Counted from the first letter of the stretch, positions 28,350 to 36,351 are shown. The stretch: DNA of 64,000 nucleotides from Halorubrum sp. GN11_10-6_MGM (GCF_005435165.1 NZ_SGUC01000015.1:1-64000); one strand, 5' to 3'. Program-made: numbers and translations. Notes: generated by a model not told the origin, from the letters alone.

Positions 28350-29471
28350 ATGGCTCAGGCGACTCAGGAGTTCGGCGACTGGCCCCTCAAGCGGCTGATG
28401 ACCGAGGTCTGCGGCTCCGGCCACAAGTCGGCCGACGACCTGACGCGCGCGCAGGCGACCGAGGCGTTCGAGCGCATCCTCGCGGGGGAGCCGGACCCGA
28501 CGACGCTCGGGGCGTTCTGGCTCGCGAACCGCTGGAAGCGGAACACGCCCGAGGAGCTGGGCGCGTACGTCGACGTGATGTGCGAGCGCGTCGAGTACGC
28601 CGAACCGGACGTCGACCCCGTCGACTGCGGCGCCAACTACGACGGGAAGGGCCGGACCGCCATCTTGGGCGTCGCGGCCGGCGCCGTCGCCGCCGCCGCG
28701 GGCACCCCCGTCGTCGTCCACTCGGGCGACCGCGTCCCCACGCAGAAGCAGGACGCGTACAAGCACGTCCTCGACGAGCTGGGGGTTCACACGGAGTTGA
28801 CCCCGTCGGACTCCGCGGACATGGTCGACGAGACGGGCTTCGGCTTCTACTACCAACCCGCGTTCAACCCCGCGATCGACGACCTGTTCGAGCGCCGCGA
28901 CATGATGGGGGTCCGGTCGTTCGTCAACACCGTCGAGACGCTGGCGAACCCCGCCGGCGCCTCCGTCCACCTCGGCTCCTTCTACCACCTCGCGTTCGCG
29001 AAGAAGGTGGTCGACACGTTCGTCGAAAGTGAGTTCCACGACCTCGACCGCGTCCTGATGTTCCAGGGCATGGAGGGGTACGACGACGTCCGGCCCGGCT
29101 ACACCAAGGTCGCCGAGTGGGACGCGGCGGGCGACGCTGACGGCGGAGCCGACGGCGATGCGGCAGCGGCGGCCGGCAGCGAGGGGGCCTCCTTCGACGA
29201 CTTCGAGATAGAGACCGCGGAGTACGGGATGGACCTCGAAGAGGAGGACCTCGCGGTCGACGACGTGGCGGTCGACTCGGCGCGGATCACGGAGGAAGTC
29301 CTAGCCGGCGAGCGCGACGGCGCCTTCGCGGACGCGGTCGCGGTCAACGCCGCGCTCCGGATCTACGCCGGCGGCGACGTCGACTCCATCGAGGCGGGCC
29401 TCGACGCGGCCCGCGAGGTCATCGACGACGGCTCGGCGCACGACGTGCTGGAAGCGCTGCGAGAGTTCTGA
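28350..29471 (+). CDS. Anthranilate phosphoribosyltransferase-like protein (TrpD2/YbiB type)
   Basis: Protein of 373 residues in the glycosyltransferase family 3 (TrpD-like) fold. The N-terminal helical domain (WPLKRLMTEVCGSGHKSADDL) and the VDCGANYDGKGRTAILGVAA glycine-rich region are present. The true TrpD anthranilate-site motifs (such as GTGGD at the phosphoribosyl site) are altered to DCGANYDGK, so this is likely a TrpD2-type paralogue of unknown substrate, possibly nucleic acid as for YbiB. An acidic linker occupies about residues 258-290. No trp genes are nearby. Confidence 0.85.
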   Translation: MAQATQEFGDWPLKRLMTEVCGSGHKSADDLTRAQATEAFERILAGEPDPTTLGAFWLANRWKRNTPEELGAYVDVMCERVEYAEPDVDPVDCGANYDGKGRTAILGVAAGAVAAAAGTPVVVHSGDRVPTQKQDAYKHVLDELGVHTELTPSDSADMVDETGFGFYYQPAFNPAIDDLFERRDMMGVRSFVNTVETLANPAGASVHLGSFYHLAFAKKVVDTFVESEFHDLDRVLMFQGMEGYDDVRPGYTKVAEWDAAGDADGGADGDAAAAAGSEGASFDDFEIETAEYGMDLEEEDLAVDDVAVDSARITEEVLAGERDGAFADAVAVNAALRIYAGGDVDSIEAGLDAAREVIDDGSAHDVLEALREF

Positions 29472-29627
29472 CTGCCGGGCTCATACGGTACGCCGGTTCG
29501 GTTCGTCGGCGCGCCGCGCGCGCGTCCGTCGACCACCCGGCGAATTCGGTTACTCGGCCGGAGATTCCGCCCGTTCTCCGGTCTCGTCCCCCCCAATTTG
29601 GGTCTGATTTGGGACGGGTTTTGAAAA

Positions 29628-29641
29628 GCGCTCTTGAGCGC
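29628..29641. promoter_or_regulatory. Short inverted repeat, possible operator
   Basis: GCGCTC-TT-GAGCGC, two perfect 6-bp arms around 2 nt, placed just after a TTTTGAAAAG box and about 50 nt before the zinc-finger gene. It could be an operator; nothing identifies the protein. Confidence 0.35.
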
Positions 29642-29693
29642 CGAGCACCGAACGTGAGTGTACCGAAAATGACCCACGATACCACCCACCACT

Positions 29694-29843
29694 ATGCCGA
29701 CCTGTGAACACTGCGAAGCGCACGTCTCCGAACGGTTCGTTCAGGTGTTCGGGGACGACCGGGAACAGGTTCACGCGTGTCCCAACTGCTCGGCGAACGC
29801 CGGGATCGCGGAGGTCGCGAAGGAGCGGGCGCAGGACGCCTGA
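29694..29843 (+). CDS. Small zinc-finger protein, CxxC...CxxC
   Basis: A 49-residue protein below usual ORF cut-offs: MPTCEHCEAHVSERFVQVFG, then an acidic turn and HACPNCSANAGIAEVAKERAQDA. Cys4, Cys7, Cys29 and Cys32 form a single treble-clef or ribbon zinc site. Many haloarchaea encode such one-finger proteins, some affecting motility or biofilm in Haloferax; a specific role here is unknown. Coding bias and the clean four-Cys pattern support it. It is convergent with nadE. Confidence 0.8.
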   Translation: MPTCEHCEAHVSERFVQVFGDDREQVHACPNCSANAGIAEVAKERAQDA

Positions 29844-29867
29844 CCCCCGCTGACCGCTCGGCCCTCC

Positions 29868-30701
29868 CTACCGCTCCGGTGCCGGCGGCATCGCCCGCTT
29901 GTGGGCGCTGCGCTCGTGGAGGTCGACCACGCGGTCGACGGCTTCCTCGGGCACGTCGAGCTCGCGGACCGTCGCCGCCCGGGAGAGGCCGCCGTCGACG
30001 TGGACCGCTAAGATCGCGTCAACGGTGTCGTAGTCGAGTCCCATCTCCTCGGCGTCAGTCTGCCCCTCCCACATCCCCGCGGTCGGCTCCTGCATCACGA
30101 GGTCGCGGTCGACGCCGACGTGGGCGGCCAGCTGGCGCACCTGCTGTTTGTAGAGGTTCCCGATCGGGTTACAGTCGACCGCCTGGTCGCCGTACTTCGT
30201 GTAGTAGCCGGTCATCGCCTCCGCGCGGTTGCCGGTCCCGAGGACGACCCGGTCCTCCGCGTTGGCGACGAAGTAGTTCAACACGGCGCGGGTGCGGACG
30301 TAGACGTTACCCGCGGCCGTGCGGTCGTCGGCCATCTCTGGGACAGCGTCGAAGAACGCCTCCGCGATCGGCTGGATCTCGACCACGTCGTACTCGATGC
30401 CGAGGGTCTCGGCGACGCGCTCCGCGTCGCTCATCACGTCCGGGTCGTTCACCGACGAGGGCATCGTGATCCCGTGGAGACTGTCCTCCCCGAGCGCCTC
30501 GACCGCGAGGTGGGCGGTGAGCGTCGAGTCGATGCCGCCCGAGAGGCCCAGTACCGCCCCGTCCGCGCCCGCGTCGTCGACGAGGTCCGAGATGAACGAG
30601 ACGATGCGCTCGCGGGTCGCCTCCAGTTCCGACTCCGAGAGGCGGAGGTCGAGCGGGGGGTCGTCCGACAGCAACACCGACTGCTCCGAGCTCTGGCTCA
30701 T
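29868..30701 (-). CDS. nadE: NAD+ synthetase
   Basis: ATP-dependent NAD+ synthase of 277 residues, the last step of NAD biosynthesis. The P-loop-like pyrophosphatase motif is SGGIDS at 54-59; TGNRAEAMTGYYTKYGD and VRQLAAHVG are also typical. There is no N-terminal glutaminase domain, so it uses free ammonia. It appears monocistronic. The start MSQSSEQSVLLSDDPP gives an acidic haloarchaeal extension before the core. Confidence 0.95.
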   Translation of the reverse strand: MSQSSEQSVLLSDDPPLDLRLSESELEATRERIVSFISDLVDDAGADGAVLGLSGGIDSTLTAHLAVEALGEDSLHGITMPSSVNDPDVMSDAERVAETLGIEYDVVEIQPIAEAFFDAVPEMADDRTAAGNVYVRTRAVLNYFVANAEDRVVLGTGNRAEAMTGYYTKYGDQAVDCNPIGNLYKQQVRQLAAHVGVDRDLVMQEPTAGMWEGQTDAEEMGLDYDTVDAILAVHVDGGLSRAATVRELDVPEEAVDRVVDLHERSAHKRAMPPAPER

Positions 30702-30783
30702 ACCCGAGTTCAGGAACCGAGGTGACTAATACCCCCGCTTCGGCCCCGTAGACTGGACGTTCGTCGGGTTTCGTGGGCGTCGG

Positions 30784-31404
30784 CTACAGCAGTCCCTCGC
30801 GCTCGGCCAACAGCAACCCCTCCAGCGTCGCGTCGTTCGTCGGCGGCTCACGGGCGACGTCCAGCGCCTCCTCGATCGGGACCGCTCGGGGCGCGAGGAA
30901 CTCGTTGCTGTCGTGGTCGACGTCGACCGGCTCCAACCCCTCCGCGAACACGTACCCTCGCTTGTGGCGCAACACGCCCGTCGAACACCACACCTCCTGA
31001 AGCAGCGAGGTCGAGGAGGGTTCGAAGCCGGTCTCCTCGGCGAGTTCGCGAGCGCCCGCCTCGGTGTACGACTCGCCGGACTCGACGATCCCCGCCGGCA
31101 GCTCCAGTTGCGTGTTGCGCACGGTCGGGCGGTACTGCTCGACGAACAGCACTCGGTCGTCGGCGACCGCGACGATCACCGTCGCGGGCGACAGCTCCGC
31201 CCAGTAGTACTTCTTCTCGGTCCCGTCGGGCTGCTCGACGCGGTCGTAGCCGCCGACGAACCAGCCCTCGTCGTACTCGACGACGACCTCCTTCACCGGC
31301 CACTCCGGCTCGCCCGGCAGTGAGTGGTTGCGGCCGTCGGCGAACGCGGGGAGGTCCCGAAGGTCGGCGGCGGGAGCCTCGGAGTCCGGTTTCTCGGCCG
31401 TCAC
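30784..31404 (-). CDS. Nudix hydrolase (ADP-ribose pyrophosphatase-like)
   Basis: Protein of 206 residues with a complete Nudix box at 105-127 (GIVESGESYTEAGARELAEE followed by TGF). YRPTVRNTQLELPAG before the box is the pattern of ADP-ribose/ADP-sugar pyrophosphatases. The start is a GTG at 31404 (VTAEKPDSEAPAADL) that overlaps the stop of the upstream membrane-protein gene by 4 nt (GTGA), supporting both the non-ATG start and a two-gene operon. The open frame upstream of it is a shadow. Confidence 0.87.
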   Translation of the reverse strand: MTAEKPDSEAPAADLRDLPAFADGRNHSLPGEPEWPVKEVVVEYDEGWFVGGYDRVEQPDGTEKKYYWAELSPATVIVAVADDRVLFVEQYRPTVRNTQLELPAGIVESGESYTEAGARELAEETGFEPSSTSLLQEVWCSTGVLRHKRGYVFAEGLEPVDVDHDSNEFLAPRAVPIEEALDVAREPPTNDATLEGLLLAEREGLL

Positions 31405-31784
31405 GGGCGGACCACCTCCGCGTGGTACGCCTGTCCGTCGCGGCGCACGCGAACGCCCGTCTCCGTCGAGGCGTTCGGCACCTGCTGTGTCAGGGCGTCC
31501 ACCTCGTCGAACGGCGTGTGCGTGAACCACTCCTTCATCCCGTAGGGGCCGGTCTGGTACCCCGCCGACCGACCGTCGTCGCTCTCGATCGCGCCGATCA
31601 GGTACGGGTACCGCCGGTCGGAGACGTTGTTCACGTCGGCGGCGGTGCCGTTCGTCTCGATCGGTTCGACGGTGAGGTAGTAGGGGTCGCCGCTCCCGAG
31701 GTAGCTCGGGAGCGCGCCGAGCGCGAGCAGCGCGACGACGACCAGGGCGATGGCGACGAAGAGGTTCCGGGTGACCCGGCGCAT
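31401..31784 (-). CDS. Membrane-anchored haloarchaeal protein
   Basis: Protein of 127 residues: one N-terminal membrane helix (about 8-30, NLFVAIALVVVALLALGALP), then an outer domain of about 95 residues (DPYYLTVEPIETNGTAAD...). No Cys or catalytic motif is visible. It is translationally coupled by a 4-nt overlap to the Nudix gene, though a functional link is not evident. I do not recognise the family. Confidence 0.75.
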   Translation of the reverse strand: MRRVTRNLFVAIALVVVALLALGALPSYLGSGDPYYLTVEPIETNGTAADVNNVSDRRYPYLIGAIESDDGRSAGYQTGPYGMKEWFTHTPFDEVDALTQQVPNASTETGVRVRRDGQAYHAEVVRP

Positions 31785-31912
31785 ACGCGCCGTAGGGGGC
31801 GGCGGGGAATACCGGTTTCGACCGATCGAGGCGCGGTCGCAGAGGGCGGACGGGAACGAGCGTCCGTCGCGGTCGCCGACGCGCTTTAGCCCGCGGCGTC
31901 CCTGTCGGCGGT

Positions 31913-32869
31913 ATGGAGTACCGGTTCGAGCTGGCGTTGTGCGCCGCGCTCGAATCCCCGGACCGCGTCGTCGCCCGGCAGCTCGGCGCGGGCGTCGAGA
32001 CGCCGGGAACGCGCATCGTCGACGTCTGTCTGCTGTCGCCCGGTGCGGGCTTCGAAGACCGGGCCGCGATCAGCGCCGAGCGGATCCCCGATCCGGCGAT
32101 CGAGGCCGCCGTCGGGCCGGGCGAGGCCGTCCCCGTCGCCGACGCGTTCGACCTCCCGCCCGAGCGGGCCGCCGCCGTCGTCGACCGCGCGGTCGAGGTC
32201 GGCTACCTCGAACGCGAGCGCCGAAACGGGCGGCCGGCCGTGCGGGCGACCGCTCGCTACCCGGACGACTGGGTCGGCCGCCTCGTCGCCGTCGAAAACA
32301 AGCCCGACCTCGGAACCCCGGGCGACCTGGAGGCGCAACTGCGCTACGACGCCGCGCTCGGGCTGTTCGACGAGGTGGTCCTCGCGACCGGCTCCTACGT
32401 CACCCGCGCGCACCTGAACCGGATCCCGGACGCGGTCGGGGTCTGGCGGTTCGACCCCGAGACCGGGGAGCGCGAGGTGGTCCGCGAGCCGACGCCGCTC
32501 GACCCGGACGCGCCGGGCGTCGAGATCCGGGCGGAACGCCCGTCGCGAACCGACGTGGCGCTCGTCGACGCCGAGGCGAAGGCGCGCAAGCGGCGGCGGA
32601 TCGCCGAGCGCGCGTACGGGAAGGGGTGGCGGCCCCGGCCGCCGGGGTGTGCGCACGCGGAGGCGACCGCCGACGGGCGACCGCGCTGCGCGCAGTTCGA
32701 CCGCGTGGTCGACCCGGGGCGGGAGTGCGGGAGCGGCTGTCGCGCCTTCGACCCCGCGGACCCGCCGGAGACGGGCCGCGACCGACTCCGGGACCGGCGG
32801 ACCGCGTGGGTCGCCGACCCGGACGGGGACGGACCCCGGCGGCAGTCGGGGCTCTCGCGGTACCTGTGA
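31913..32869 (+). CDS. Possible PD-(D/E)XK nuclease with Cys4 cluster (DUF5787-like)
   Basis: Protein of 318 residues of a haloarchaeal family I recall as DUF5787. Residues 75-105 look like a winged helix (DLPPERAAAVVDRAVEVGYLE). VGRLVAVENKPDLGTPGDLEAQLRYD (121-146) has an E-x-K (Glu128, Lys130) and Gln142...Tyr145 as in PD-(D/E)XK nucleases such as Cas4/RecB. The C-terminal part has Cys246, Cys259, Cys272 and Cys276, which could hold zinc or an Fe-S cluster. Nuclease function is inference from these motifs; no experimental member is known to me. A TTTAG box about 27 nt upstream fits a leaderless mRNA. Confidence 0.7.
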   Translation: MEYRFELALCAALESPDRVVARQLGAGVETPGTRIVDVCLLSPGAGFEDRAAISAERIPDPAIEAAVGPGEAVPVADAFDLPPERAAAVVDRAVEVGYLERERRNGRPAVRATARYPDDWVGRLVAVENKPDLGTPGDLEAQLRYDAALGLFDEVVLATGSYVTRAHLNRIPDAVGVWRFDPETGEREVVREPTPLDPDAPGVEIRAERPSRTDVALVDAEAKARKRRRIAERAYGKGWRPRPPGCAHAEATADGRPRCAQFDRVVDPGRECGSGCRAFDPADPPETGRDRLRDRRTAWVADPDGDGPRRQSGLSRYL

Positions 32870-32904
32870 GGCGCGGCGGGAGCGACCGAGCCGCCGTGAG
32901 AACG

Positions 32905-32911
32905 CTTATAC
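32905..32911 (+). promoter_or_regulatory. TATA box of the CBS-domain gene
   Basis: CTTATAC centred 26 nt before the ATG at 32934, the spacing for a leaderless transcript. Confidence 0.55.
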
Positions 32912-32933
32912 GGCGAGGGCGGGTGGTTCCGAT

Positions 32934-33341
32934 ATGGACGAGATCGAAGACGTCTTCGTCGCGCGACTGATGTCGACGGACCTCCACACGGTGACACCGG
33001 ACACGCTGGTCGAGGACGCGGCCGCGGTGCTGCTCGACAACGACGTCAGCTCGGCGCTGGTCGTGGACGACGACGGGGACCTCCTCGGTATCCTCACCTC
33101 GACGGACTTCGTGGACATCGTCGCGAAGAGCCGGCCGAAGGCCGAGACGACCGTCGAGCGGTACATGACCGCCGACCCGATCACGGCGAGCGCGCAGGAC
33201 GACGTCGCGGCCGTCGCCGCGACGATGCTCGAACACGGGTTCCACCACGTCCCGGTCGTCGACGGGAAGACGCCGATCGGTATCATCACCACCTCCGACT
33301 TCGCCGCGTACGTCTCCTCGCCGGAGTCCGTCTCGGCGTAG
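32934..33341 (+). CDS. Two-CBS-domain protein
   Basis: Protein of 135 residues made of a tandem CBS pair (about 7-62 and 72-128). VARLMSTDLHTVTPDTLVED opens the first unit and VERYMTADPITASAQDDV the second; each has the GIxTxxD ending (LGILTSTDF, IGIITTSDF). Such stand-alone pairs bind adenosyl ligands (ATP, AMP, SAM) and sense energy state, often through a partner enzyme. No partner gene is adjacent. Confidence 0.92.
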   Translation: MDEIEDVFVARLMSTDLHTVTPDTLVEDAAAVLLDNDVSSALVVDDDGDLLGILTSTDFVDIVAKSRPKAETTVERYMTADPITASAQDDVAAVAATMLEHGFHHVPVVDGKTPIGIITTSDFAAYVSSPESVSA

Positions 33342-33462
33342 CGCCCGCGAGCGACGATCGCTCGCGGAGCGCGGCCCGGCCCGCGTTTCGTCGGCGGGGC
33401 GCCGCGCCCAGTCGTTCCGGGCGCGTCCGCGACCGCGACAAGTGACGCCACTTTCTGTGGCC

Positions 33463-33470
33463 GTATTACG
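33463..33470 (+). promoter_or_regulatory. TATA box of the flavin monooxygenase gene
   Basis: GTATTACG centred about 26 nt before the GTG start at 33492. The distance supports the GTG as a leaderless start over the ATG 11 codons further in. Confidence 0.5.
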
Positions 33471-33491
33471 TCGGACCGCGTAGCGAGGTCC

Positions 33492-34856
33492 GTGTCCGAC
33501 CACCTACACCTCAACCTCTTCACCATGTCCTCGGTCGAGCACGTCTCGCCCGGGTCGTGGCGGTATCCCGGCGACCGGTCGACGGACTACGCCGACCGCG
33601 AGTACTGGACCGAGGTCGCGCGGACGGCCGAGCGGGGCGGCTTCGACGCCGTCTTCTTCGCGGACGTACGCGGGGTCTACGACGTGTACGGCGACGACCG
33701 CGAGACGGCCGTCGAGCGGGCGGTCCAGACCCCCGCGAACGACCCGCAGCTCGTCGTGCCCGCGATGGCGGAGGTCACGGACGACCTCGGCTTCGCGGTG
33801 ACGCGCTCGACGACGTACACCCACCCCTACCAGCTCGCGCGAGAGTTCTCGACGCTCGACCACCTTACCGACGGGCGGATCGCGATCAACGTCGTCACCT
33901 CCTACCTGGAGTCGGCCGCCGAGAACCTCGGCCTCGACGAGCGGATGGACAAGGAGACGCGCTACGACCGCGCCGACGAGTTCCTCGACGTCTGCTACGC
34001 GCTGTGGGAGGAGTCGTGGGACGACGACGCGGTCGAGGCCGACCGCGAAGCCGGCCGGTACAGCGACCCGGAGAAGGTCCACGCCATCGACCACGAGGGC
34101 GACCACTTCTCGGTCCCCGGCCCGCACGGCTGCGAGCCGTCGCCCCAGCGCACTCCGGTCGTCTATCAGGCCGGCTCCTCCGACTACGGCCGGTCGTTCG
34201 CCGCGCGCAACGCCGAGGCCGTCTTCGCCAGCCAGCCGACGGAAGCCGGCGTCGTCGAGTACATGGACGACGTGAAGTCGCGCGCGGCCGACGCCGGACG
34301 CGACCCGGAGAGCCTCCGCTTTTTCATCGGCGTGGTGCCGGTCGTCGGGGAGACGGAGGCGCTCGCGGAGGCGAAGTACGAGGAGTACAAGCGACACGTC
34401 GACGTCGAGGCGACGCTCGCGCTCCTGTCCGGCTTCCTCGACATGGACCTCTCGGAGCTCGACCCGGACCAGAAGGTCGAACACATCGAGACGGACGCGA
34501 TCCAGGGGACGATGAACGCGTTCACGAAGGCCCAGCCGGACCGCGAGTGGACGGTCCGCGAGGTCGCGGAGTTCTGCGGGCTCGGCACCACCTCGCCGAA
34601 GATCGTCGGCACCCCGGAGCAGGTCGCCGACGAGCTCCAGCGCTGGCACGAGGAGGTCGGCGTTCACGGGTTCAACGTCAAGGAGATCGTCCGCCCCGAC
34701 TCGCTCGTCGACTTCGTCGACCTCGTCGTCCCGGAGCTTCGCGAGCGCGGGCTCGTCCCCCCGGCCGACGCCGAGCCGCCGGGCGAGACCCTCCGCGAGC
34801 GACTCCTCGGCGAGGGCCAGACGCGGCTCCGCGCGGATCACCCCGCCCGGCAGTAG
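33492..34856 (+). CDS. LLM-class flavin-dependent monooxygenase (NtaA/SnaA/DszA type)
   Basis: FMNH2-dependent monooxygenase of 454 residues in the bacterial luciferase-like fold. HLNLFTMSSVEHVSPGSWR and FDAVFFADVRGVYDVYG at the N-terminus, SYLESAAENLGL, and the FMN-site segment PVVYQAGSSDYGRSFAARNAE match the NtaA/SnaA/DszA branch, which oxidises substrates such as nitrilotriacetate or thiophenes with a separate flavin reductase. The substrate is unknown and no reductase gene is adjacent. GTG is used as start, giving VSDHLHLNLF. Confidence 0.88.
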   Translation: MSDHLHLNLFTMSSVEHVSPGSWRYPGDRSTDYADREYWTEVARTAERGGFDAVFFADVRGVYDVYGDDRETAVERAVQTPANDPQLVVPAMAEVTDDLGFAVTRSTTYTHPYQLAREFSTLDHLTDGRIAINVVTSYLESAAENLGLDERMDKETRYDRADEFLDVCYALWEESWDDDAVEADREAGRYSDPEKVHAIDHEGDHFSVPGPHGCEPSPQRTPVVYQAGSSDYGRSFAARNAEAVFASQPTEAGVVEYMDDVKSRAADAGRDPESLRFFIGVVPVVGETEALAEAKYEEYKRHVDVEATLALLSGFLDMDLSELDPDQKVEHIETDAIQGTMNAFTKAQPDREWTVREVAEFCGLGTTSPKIVGTPEQVADELQRWHEEVGVHGFNVKEIVRPDSLVDFVDLVVPELRERGLVPPADAEPPGETLRERLLGEGQTRLRADHPARQ

Positions 34857-34912
34857 CGCAGCGACCGCTCGGATCCCGCCCCTACAGGACGCGTTCGCGT
34901 GGGTTCGCGGCT

Positions 34913-34962
34913 CGTATTAGCGAACTGTTGTGAACGGATTGCCGCTAGCTAATACGACAACA
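34913..34962 (+). other. Interleaved inverted repeats (possible pseudoknot)
   Basis: CGTATTAGC (34913-34921) is complementary to GCTAATACG (34948-34956). TGTTGT (34926-34931), inside the loop, is complementary to ACAACA (34957-34962) just after it. This a-b-a'-b' order is that of an H-type pseudoknot in RNA, or overlapping operator halves in DNA. It lies between the monooxygenase stop and the candidate small RNA. Confidence 0.4.
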
Positions 34963-35004
34963 CTGCCGCCCCCGGCATGTTTAAGTGTCTACCTCCACTT
35001 GTCT

Positions 35005-35104
35005 CAGGTGACGCTTCGCTTGGAGGGCCGAAGCGTCAGCGGGGACCTACTGAACGACACGCTCGTGCCACCTTTTCCCGGCACGGGCGTGCCGTTCGTT
35101 CCTT
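35005..35104 (+). ncRNA. Candidate small structured RNA, class unknown
   Basis: A GTTTAAGT box (34979-34986) would place a transcript start near 35005-35010. The following 100 nt contain two strong hairpins and no ORF. One is GACGCTTCG/CGAAGCGTC (35010-35037, 9 bp, with AGGT/ACCT able to pair outside). The other (35052-35097) pairs GAACG.CACGCTCGTGCC with GGCACGGGCGTG.CGTTC (17 pairs including one G-U, one mismatch). A short T-rich run follows. It could be an independent small RNA ending in a terminator hairpin, or simply the monooxygenase 3' region. The remainder of the 395-nt gap (to 35251) shows only a 13-nt direct repeat CGTCGCTCCCGCA. Confidence 0.4.
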
Positions 35105-35251
35105 TACGTACCTAGCGAGCCGCTCGCGTAGCCGCGGCAATCTCGCGCACGTCGCTCCCGCAACGATGGTTCGTGCGTCGCTCCCGCAGCGCCGTCGGCC
35201 GCGTCGCTCGCGCGCCGGCAAGACAAAGTCGCCCCGGACCCAGTCGGGAGT

Positions 35252-35626
35252 ATGCCGCTGTTACAGTTCGCGACGACCGCGTCGCTGTCGCCCGCGGACC
35301 GGACGGAGTTCGTCGCGTTCGTCACCGACCGGTACACCGAGGAGATGGAGACGACGGCCGGCCACGTCGCCGTGACGATCGCGGAACGCGAGCCGTCGGC
35401 GATGGCGATCGGGCGGGGGGTCGAGGGGCCGCTCCTGTTCTTGGACGCCGAGATCCGCGAGGGGCGCCCCTTCGAGTACAAGCGCGCGTTCGCGCTGGCG
35501 GTGATGGAGCGCGCCGTCGAGGCGTTCGGCGTCCCGGAGCCGAACTGTAAGGTCGTGTTCACCGAACACGCGGGCGAGGACATGATGGGTATCGACCGCG
35601 TCGGCGGCGACTGGAGCGGCGAGTAG
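35252..35626 (+). CDS. Tautomerase-superfamily protein
   Basis: Protein of 124 residues beginning MPLLQFATTASLSPADRTEF. In the 4-oxalocrotonate tautomerase/MIF superfamily the Pro exposed after Met removal is the catalytic base; Pro2 is present. The length suits a double beta-alpha-beta unit as in MIF or CHMI (5-carboxymethyl-2-hydroxymuconate isomerase). FTEHAGEDMMGIDRVGGDW at the C-terminus is typical. No aromatic degradation genes are nearby, so the substrate is unknown. Confidence 0.82.
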   Translation: MPLLQFATTASLSPADRTEFVAFVTDRYTEEMETTAGHVAVTIAEREPSAMAIGRGVEGPLLFLDAEIREGRPFEYKRAFALAVMERAVEAFGVPEPNCKVVFTEHAGEDMMGIDRVGGDWSGE

Positions 35627-35635
35627 CCGGCTCGT

Positions 35636-36109
35636 TCAGAGGTTCTCCTCCTGGTACGCCCCCTCGTACGTCCCCTCGTGGTCGGCCTCCGCGAGCACTA
35701 GCTGCGCGATCCGCGCGCCGGGTTCGATCTCGATCGGGTGGCCCACGTCGAGCCGCCCCTCGCCGATCCCCTCGTAGCCCGCGTCCCACACCGCGGTGTC
35801 GAGGGTACAGGCGTTGCGCAACAGCGTCGAGCGCGGCAGGACGAAGCCGATCCGCCCTTCCGGGATCCGCACCGGCTCGCCGTACCGAACGACGTAGCTC
35901 CCGCGTTCCAGCCGGTAGCAGTCGCCGCGGGGCTCCAGCTCCCGCCGCTCGCCGACGCGCTTCCCGTCGCGCCCGAGCCGGCCGGGTTCGGTCTGTGCGA
36001 ACACCGCGTCGACGGTGAGGTCGACGCCGTTCGGCTGTCGCTGCGCGTCGTCGAGATCGGCGCCGGCCGCCTCCAGCGCCGCCGCGACCGCGGCTCCTGA
36101 GTCGAACAT
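35636..36109 (-). CDS. dUTPase/dCTP deaminase-superfamily protein
   Basis: Protein of 157 residues starting MFDSGAAVAAALEAAGADL. It has the superfamily motifs PNGVDLTVDAVF (26-37), LPRSTLLRNACTL (91-103) with Arg93-Ser94, and TAVWDAGYEGIGEGRL (105-120). These shape the nucleotide pocket of both dUTP diphosphatases and dCTP deaminases. It probably removes dUTP, but assay would be needed to separate dUTPase from deaminase or bifunctional activity. Nine upstream codons are open; MFDSG was chosen as the natural start. Confidence 0.85.
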   Translation of the reverse strand: MFDSGAAVAAALEAAGADLDDAQRQPNGVDLTVDAVFAQTEPGRLGRDGKRVGERRELEPRGDCYRLERGSYVVRYGEPVRIPEGRIGFVLPRSTLLRNACTLDTAVWDAGYEGIGEGRLDVGHPIEIEPGARIAQLVLAEADHEGTYEGAYQEENL

Positions 36110-36227
36110 GCGCGTCCGGTACCGCGGGCGAGCCAAAACGGTGTCGCCCGCGCTCCGCGCTCGACGGGGCGAAAGCGGTCGGTCTCGCCGGACACTCCGA
36201 AACTTCCAATTTCGGCCGTTTCAGGCG

Positions 36228-36241
36228 TTTAATGAATTAAA
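36228..36241. promoter_or_regulatory. AT-rich palindrome upstream of aconitase
   Basis: TTTAAT-GA-ATTAAA, perfect 6-bp arms, lies about 110 nt before the acnA TATA box. It could equally be the promoter of the divergent dUTPase-family gene or a regulator site. Confidence 0.35.
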
Positions 36242-36261
36242 ACACTCGGCACGACTACGTA

Positions 36262-36289
36262 TTTCACGGTGGATGGTACCACAGTGAAA
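36262..36289. promoter_or_regulatory. Inverted repeat TTTCAC..GTGAAA, possible operator
   Basis: TTTCACGGTGG pairs with CCACAGTGAAA (11-nt arms, one mismatch, 6-nt centre). It is placed about 65 nt upstream of the aconitase TATA box, a plausible activator or repressor site. Confidence 0.4.
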
Positions 36290-36351
36290 CAGGAGCGAAG
36301 ATTGCCGCAGCGGCGGATCTAACACGGTCGATCTTCGGGAAACTCGCGGGT

